64,000 bases of DNA from an uncultured Clostridium sp. (GTDB taxonomy: Bacteria > Bacillota > Clostridia > TANB77 > CAG-508): the NCBI GenBank assembly GCA_945865665.1, contig CAMBEE010000007.1, forward strand, positions 20,584-84,583, in the 5' to 3' direction. Made by a program: the position numbers and the translations under genes. This document shows, piece after piece, positions 60,455-64,000 of this stretch; positions within the stretch are counted from its first letter, which is position 1; each line of letters opens with the position of its first letter. A model generated the notes under the pieces. The model made no database searches and had not been told where the DNA came from. It saw only the letters and a program-made list of their open reading frames with translations.

Positions 60455-61420
60455 TTGGAAAACTTAGAAAATAAAAAATACTGGATTTGGTTTAGTTTAA
60501 TAAAAGGGTTAGGATGTGTAAGAAAAAATAAGTTGCTAAAAATATATGGAACACCAGAAGAAATATATAAATTGAGCAAGAGAGAATTACTAAAAGTAGA
60601 TGGAATAGGTGAAGAAACAGTTACAAATATTATAGAAGCAAAAAACGAAAAAATATTAAATTATCATATTAAATATATGGAAGAAAATAATATTGATATT
60701 ATCCACATCTGTGAAAAAAGTTATCCACAGATATTAAAGCAAATTTATGATGCGCCAGTAAGTTTGTACATTAGAGGAAATAAAGAGATATTAAATGGAA
60801 AAAATGTTGGTATTGTAGGCTGTAGAGAATGTACAGATTATGGAAAAAAGGCAGCAAAATATTTTGCATATAATTTATCAAAAGAAAAATCTATTAATAT
60901 CGTTAGTGGTTTGGCCAAGGGTGTGGATAGTTATGCACATTGGGGTTCAGTTGGAGCAAATATTGAATTTGAAAGCACAAAAAACTGTGGAAAAGAACAG
61001 ACAGGTTGTGAAAAATTAGATATAACCTGTGAAAAACTAAAAAATAGTTGTGGAAAAACAATTGCAGTGCTAGGAAATGGTTTGGATATGATTTATCCAA
61101 AAGAAAATATAGAATTAGCAAATGAAATAATAAGAAGCGGTGGAGCTATTATATCAGAATATCCATGTGGTACTAAGCCAGATAAAATGAACTTCCCTGC
61201 ACGAAATAGAATTATAAGTGGAATGAGTCAAGGAATAATTGTTATAGAAGCGAAAGAGAAAAGTGGAACATTAATTACAGTCGATTTTGCTTTAGAACAA
61301 GGAAGAGATGTTTTTGTTGTTCCTGGAAATATTAATTCAATAAATTCTGTTGGTACAAATGACTTAATAAAACAAGGTGCGAAAATGGTTACTTCCTATG
61401 AAGATATAGAACAAATCTGA
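60455..61420 (+). CDS. dprA: DNA-processing protein DprA
   Basis: DprA loads RecA on incoming single-stranded DNA during transformation. An N-terminal helix-hairpin-helix (SKRELLKVDGIGEETV) precedes the Rossmann-like core (VGIVGCRECTDYGKKAA, VSGLAKGVDSYAHWG, PARNRIISGMSQGIIVIEA). A Cys-rich insertion of about 30 residues (KNCGKEQTGCEKLDITCEKL) interrupts the core and is unusual. The C-terminal winged helix is absent. The start is TTG, ten bases after AGGAGG. Confidence 0.93.
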   Translation: MENLENKKYWIWFSLIKGLGCVRKNKLLKIYGTPEEIYKLSKRELLKVDGIGEETVTNIIEAKNEKILNYHIKYMEENNIDIIHICEKSYPQILKQIYDAPVSLYIRGNKEILNGKNVGIVGCRECTDYGKKAAKYFAYNLSKEKSINIVSGLAKGVDSYAHWGSVGANIEFESTKNCGKEQTGCEKLDITCEKLKNSCGKTIAVLGNGLDMIYPKENIELANEIIRSGGAIISEYPCGTKPDKMNFPARNRIISGMSQGIIVIEAKEKSGTLITVDFALEQGRDVFVVPGNINSINSVGTNDLIKQGAKMVTSYEDIEQI

Positions 61421-61508
61421 AAATTTTCAATTTTCAGCCTTAACTCTACTTTTTATCATACTTAAAAAAATTGAAATTTCCAGTAAATTTTCTATGCAAT
61501 GTAATTTT

Positions 61509-61576
61509 ATATATTAGGAAAGTTGTATAACTTTCCTAATATATAATAAAAGTCGCCTTTAAATAAAGGCGACTTA
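61509..61576. terminator. Two tandem terminator-like hairpins
   Basis: ATATTAGGAAAGTT/AACTTTCCTAATAT and AAGTCGCCTTT/AAAGGCGACTT lie between convergent genes. Confidence 0.75.
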
Positions 61577-61591
61577 AAGTTGATGTTTTAA

Positions 61592-61840
61592 TTAATAGAA
61601 TATTAGTTTTATAATAAACCAAAAAATCGACATAACAAAAACAATCAAGGCCAAGATTATAAATGTTATAGCAAAAGCTAATACAAAAGCAAGGACAACA
61701 CTATCAGTAGTGTTTGATGCCTTTGAGATTGCAACACAAAATGCCAAAAAGGCTGGAAGTATTATAAAAGCTAAAACATATCTTAATTTGTTTTTTAAAA
61801 CTTCCATTTCAAACCATGACCGTATAAAACTTTTTTTCAT
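61592..61840 (-). CDS. Small membrane protein, two helices
   Basis: This 82-residue protein has two hydrophobic segments (YVLAFIILPAFLAFCVAIS and FVLAFAITFIILALIVFVMSI). The start is nine bases after AAGGAGG. No family is recognised. Confidence 0.6.
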   Translation of the reverse strand: MKKSFIRSWFEMEVLKNKLRYVLAFIILPAFLAFCVAISKASNTTDSVVLAFVLAFAITFIILALIVFVMSIFWFIIKLIFY

Positions 61841-62054
61841 AAATATTTTCCTCCTTAAAATTATTTGCCCTCCTGTGGAAGCGAGGAAATCTATACAATA
61901 AGTTAAAAATATTATATCATAAAAAATAAAAATATCAACAAACATATGTTTACAAAATAAAAATAAAATGATATAATAATTATAGTTCATAAAAGAGGTT
62001 ACAAATTAAGAAAATGGCATAAGCTGTGATTGTAACAAAAAATGGAGGTGGATT

Positions 62055-63551
62055 ATGCAAAATACAGAACAACATATTTATATTGCAATAGACCTAAAAT
62101 CATTCTATGCATCAGTAGAATGCCAAGAAAGAGGGCTAAATCCATTAACAACAAATCTAGTAGTAGCAGACAATAGCAGAACAGAAAAAACAGTATGTCT
62201 AGCAGTTACGCCATCATTAAAACAATATGGAATAGGAGGCAGAGCCAGACTGTTTGAAGTAGTACAAAAAGTCAAAGAAATAAATATAGAAAGAAAAATA
62301 AAAGCGCCAAATCATAGATTTACAGGAACAAGTTATGACGATATAGCCCTAAAAAAGAATTCTGATTTGGAACTTTCATATATAATAGCACCACCACGTA
62401 TGAAGTATTATATGCAATACAGTACAAAAATATATAATATTTACCTTAAATGGTTTTCGGCAGAAGACATTTACGTGTATTCAATTGATGAGGTATTTAT
62501 TGATGTAACACATTATTTAAAAACATACAATATGAGAGCTAGAGAGCTTATAACCAAAGTGATTCAAGATGTTTATGATAATACAGGAATTACAGCAACA
62601 GGAGGAATGGGAACCAATTTATACTTGGCAAAAATTGCTATGGACATAGTTGCAAAACATGCACAGCCAAATAAGAATGGAGTAAGAATAGCGGGATTGG
62701 ACGAAATGTTATATAGAAAGTTACTTTGGACACATACACCTATTACTGATTTTTGGAGAGTTGGAAGAGGATATGCCAAAAAACTTGAAAAACATGGAAT
62801 TTATACTATGGGTGATGTGGCACGAACATCGATTAAAAATGAAGATTTATTATATAAATTATTTGGAATTAATGCAGAGCTATTAATTGATCATGCTTGG
62901 GGATATGAGCCAGTAACAATAGAAAGTATAAAAGCATACAGACCAGCTTCAAATAGTATTTGCTCAGGGCAAGTATTACATTGTCCATATAATTATGAAG
63001 ATACAAAAGTAATTATAAAAGAGATGGCTGAATTATTAACATTAGATTTGGTTGAAAAAAATTTGGTAACAAATCAAATTGTATTAACAATAGGATATGA
63101 TGTTGAAAATATAACAAATAGAAATATTAATTACAATGGGGAAGTAACAACAGATAGATATGGACGCAAAATTCCAAAACATGCACACGGAACTATTAAT
63201 TTGGACCATCAAACATCTTCAACTAAGATTATAATGGATGCAACAATGAAACTATATGAAAGAATTATAAATAAAAATCTTATTGTTAGAAGAATAAATA
63301 TTACGGCAAATAATGTAATAAGTGCGAGGGTGGCTGAAAATAGAAAAGTATTTGAACAAATTGATTTATTTACAGATTATCATAAAAAAGAGAAAGAACA
63401 ACAAGAAGAAAAAAAGGAAAGAAATTTGCAAAAAGCGGTAATTGATATAAAAAATAAATACGGCAAAAATGCTATTATTAAAGGTATGAATTTGCAGGAT
63501 GCAGGAACTACTATTGATAGAAATAATCAAGTTGGTGGGCATAAGGCATAG
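62055..63551 (+). CDS. Y-family translesion DNA polymerase (UmuC/DinB-like)
   Basis: This low-fidelity polymerase has the metal-binding IAIDLKSFYASVECQERG (residue 12) and SIDEVFIDVT (about residue 146), with a little-finger domain and a long charged tail. The 498-residue form with a YolD-like neighbour is the Gram-positive UvrX/YqjW type, usually SOS-induced. No clear LexA box was recognised upstream. Confidence 0.9.
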   Translation: MQNTEQHIYIAIDLKSFYASVECQERGLNPLTTNLVVADNSRTEKTVCLAVTPSLKQYGIGGRARLFEVVQKVKEINIERKIKAPNHRFTGTSYDDIALKKNSDLELSYIIAPPRMKYYMQYSTKIYNIYLKWFSAEDIYVYSIDEVFIDVTHYLKTYNMRARELITKVIQDVYDNTGITATGGMGTNLYLAKIAMDIVAKHAQPNKNGVRIAGLDEMLYRKLLWTHTPITDFWRVGRGYAKKLEKHGIYTMGDVARTSIKNEDLLYKLFGINAELLIDHAWGYEPVTIESIKAYRPASNSICSGQVLHCPYNYEDTKVIIKEMAELLTLDLVEKNLVTNQIVLTIGYDVENITNRNINYNGEVTTDRYGRKIPKHAHGTINLDHQTSSTKIIMDATMKLYERIINKNLIVRRINITANNVISARVAENRKVFEQIDLFTDYHKKEKEQQEEKKERNLQKAVIDIKNKYGKNAIIKGMNLQDAGTTIDRNNQVGGHKA

Positions 63552-63608
63552 AAATTTCAGAGTGGTGTAAAATTGGTTTTAAGTCTTTGGAAAGGATGGA
63601 AATTAAAA

Positions 63609-63788
63609 ATGAAAAAAGATAATTATAGTGATATTATAAATTTACCTCATTATGTTTCTAAAAAGAGACCACAAATGAGTATAGAGCAAAGGTCTGCACA
63701 GTTTGCTCCTTTTTCTGCTTTAACTGGTTATGAGGATGAAATCGAAGAAGCGGGGAGAGAGTTTGTTAAAAAGATGGATGAAAAATAA
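63609..63788 (+). CDS. YolD-like protein, partner of the Y-family polymerase
   Basis: This 59-residue protein matches the N-terminal YolD-like pattern (IINLPHYVSKKRPQMSIEQRSAQFAPFSALTGYEDEI). The usual C-terminal part is missing, so it is a short form. It follows the polymerase directly and should be co-transcribed. Confidence 0.78.
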   Translation: MKKDNYSDIINLPHYVSKKRPQMSIEQRSAQFAPFSALTGYEDEIEEAGREFVKKMDEK

Positions 63789-63789
63789 A

Positions 63790-63818
63790 AGAAGTAGTTT
63801 TGCAACTACTTCTTTTTT
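63790..63818 (+). terminator. Terminator after the YolD-like gene
   Basis: AAGAAGTAGTT pairs with AACTACTTCTT around TTGC, followed by T6. Confidence 0.85.
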
Positions 63819-63893
63819 GGTGGCTCGAAGTGGAATCGAACCACTGACACGGGGATTTTCAGTCCCCTGCTCTACCAACTGAGCTATCGAGCC
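63818..63893 (-). tRNA. tRNA-Phe (GAA)
   Basis: The cloverleaf reads GGCTCGATAGCTCAGTTGG at the 5' end, anticodon loop CTGAAAA, T-loop GGTTCGATTCC, and an encoded CCA end. Confidence 0.96.
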
Positions 63894-63928
63894 AAAAAAA
63901 TAAATCTTATATATTTTATATAAAAAAA

Positions 63929-64000
63929 TGGCGACCTGGAACGGGCTCGAACCGTCGACCTCTAGCGTGACAGGCTAGCGTTCTAACCAACTGAACTACC
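63929..64000 (-). tRNA. tRNA-Asp (GTC), 5' end outside window
   Basis: The anticodon loop is CTGTCAC, the T-loop GGTTCGAGCCC, with an encoded CCA. The first bases of the acceptor stem are cut by the window edge. Confidence 0.93.

Overview
The window is very AT-rich DNA from a spore-forming, low-GC Gram-positive bacterium, most likely an uncultivated gut-type member of the Clostridia. The evidence is a sporulation regulator (spoVT), a dipicolinate synthase subunit (dpaA), an hrcA-grpE-dnaK-dnaJ operon under CIRCE control, LPxTG-type surface proteins, RecD2, RNase J, QueH, and strong AGGAGG ribosome sites. Housekeeping genes include recD2 (5' end outside the window), comF, rnj, gltX, engB, serS, hrcA/grpE/dnaK/dnaJ, ruvB, polA, uppP, dxs, ylmH, ychF, ligA, folD, dprA and a Y-family polymerase, with tRNA-Phe and tRNA-Asp at the right edge.

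Layout. 1-6.9 kb: recD2, a REP-associated transposase (RAYT), comF, a KAP P-loop NTPase with a small partner, spoVT. 7-10.7 kb: accessory block with a leader mini-ORF plus hairpin RNA, a decayed lectin-fold surface gene, an Rpn-type PD-(D/E)XK element and a lipoprotein. 11-27 kb: core genes, a second RAYT, and the heat-shock operon. 26.7-36 kb: envelope glycosylation genes (PssD/PssE-like pair, DUF6020 and GT-C/GtrII-like membrane proteins) around ruvB and queH. 36-49 kb: polA, a lytic transglycosylase, a second Rpn element, a TPR protein, dpaA, uppP, a VWA surface protein, dxs, ylmH. 49.4-55 kb: a surface-protein locus with a (CA)18 tract, a second copy of the leader hairpin, a lectin-fold secreted protein and two large multi-domain proteins. 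55-64 kb: core genes.

The most unusual signal concerns the arginine codon CGG. I checked every CGG triplet on the coding strand of the real genes by eye. Only eleven lie in frame. At ten of them the protein family continues exactly one base downstream, so that C is skipped and GGN is read as glycine: recD2 (1), spoVT (1), a lectin-fold gene (1), a GT-C glycosyltransferase (1), and both Rpn copies (3 each, at equivalent places). The eleventh, in a lipoprotein whose codon use looks foreign, is read straight through. The simplest biological reading is that CGG is undecoded or very slow here and acts as a +1 frameshift (or CGGN quadruplet) site giving Gly. A sequencing artefact is the main rival, but the same 14 bases occur with and without the extra C a few codons apart in one gene.

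The window is also full of small repeats: three REP-like palindrome families (two each flanking their own RAYT in inverted orientation), three long nested inverted-repeat (MITE-like) elements, and two copies of a conserved Rpn leader. No CRISPR array, rRNA, phage or reverse transcriptase was seen.
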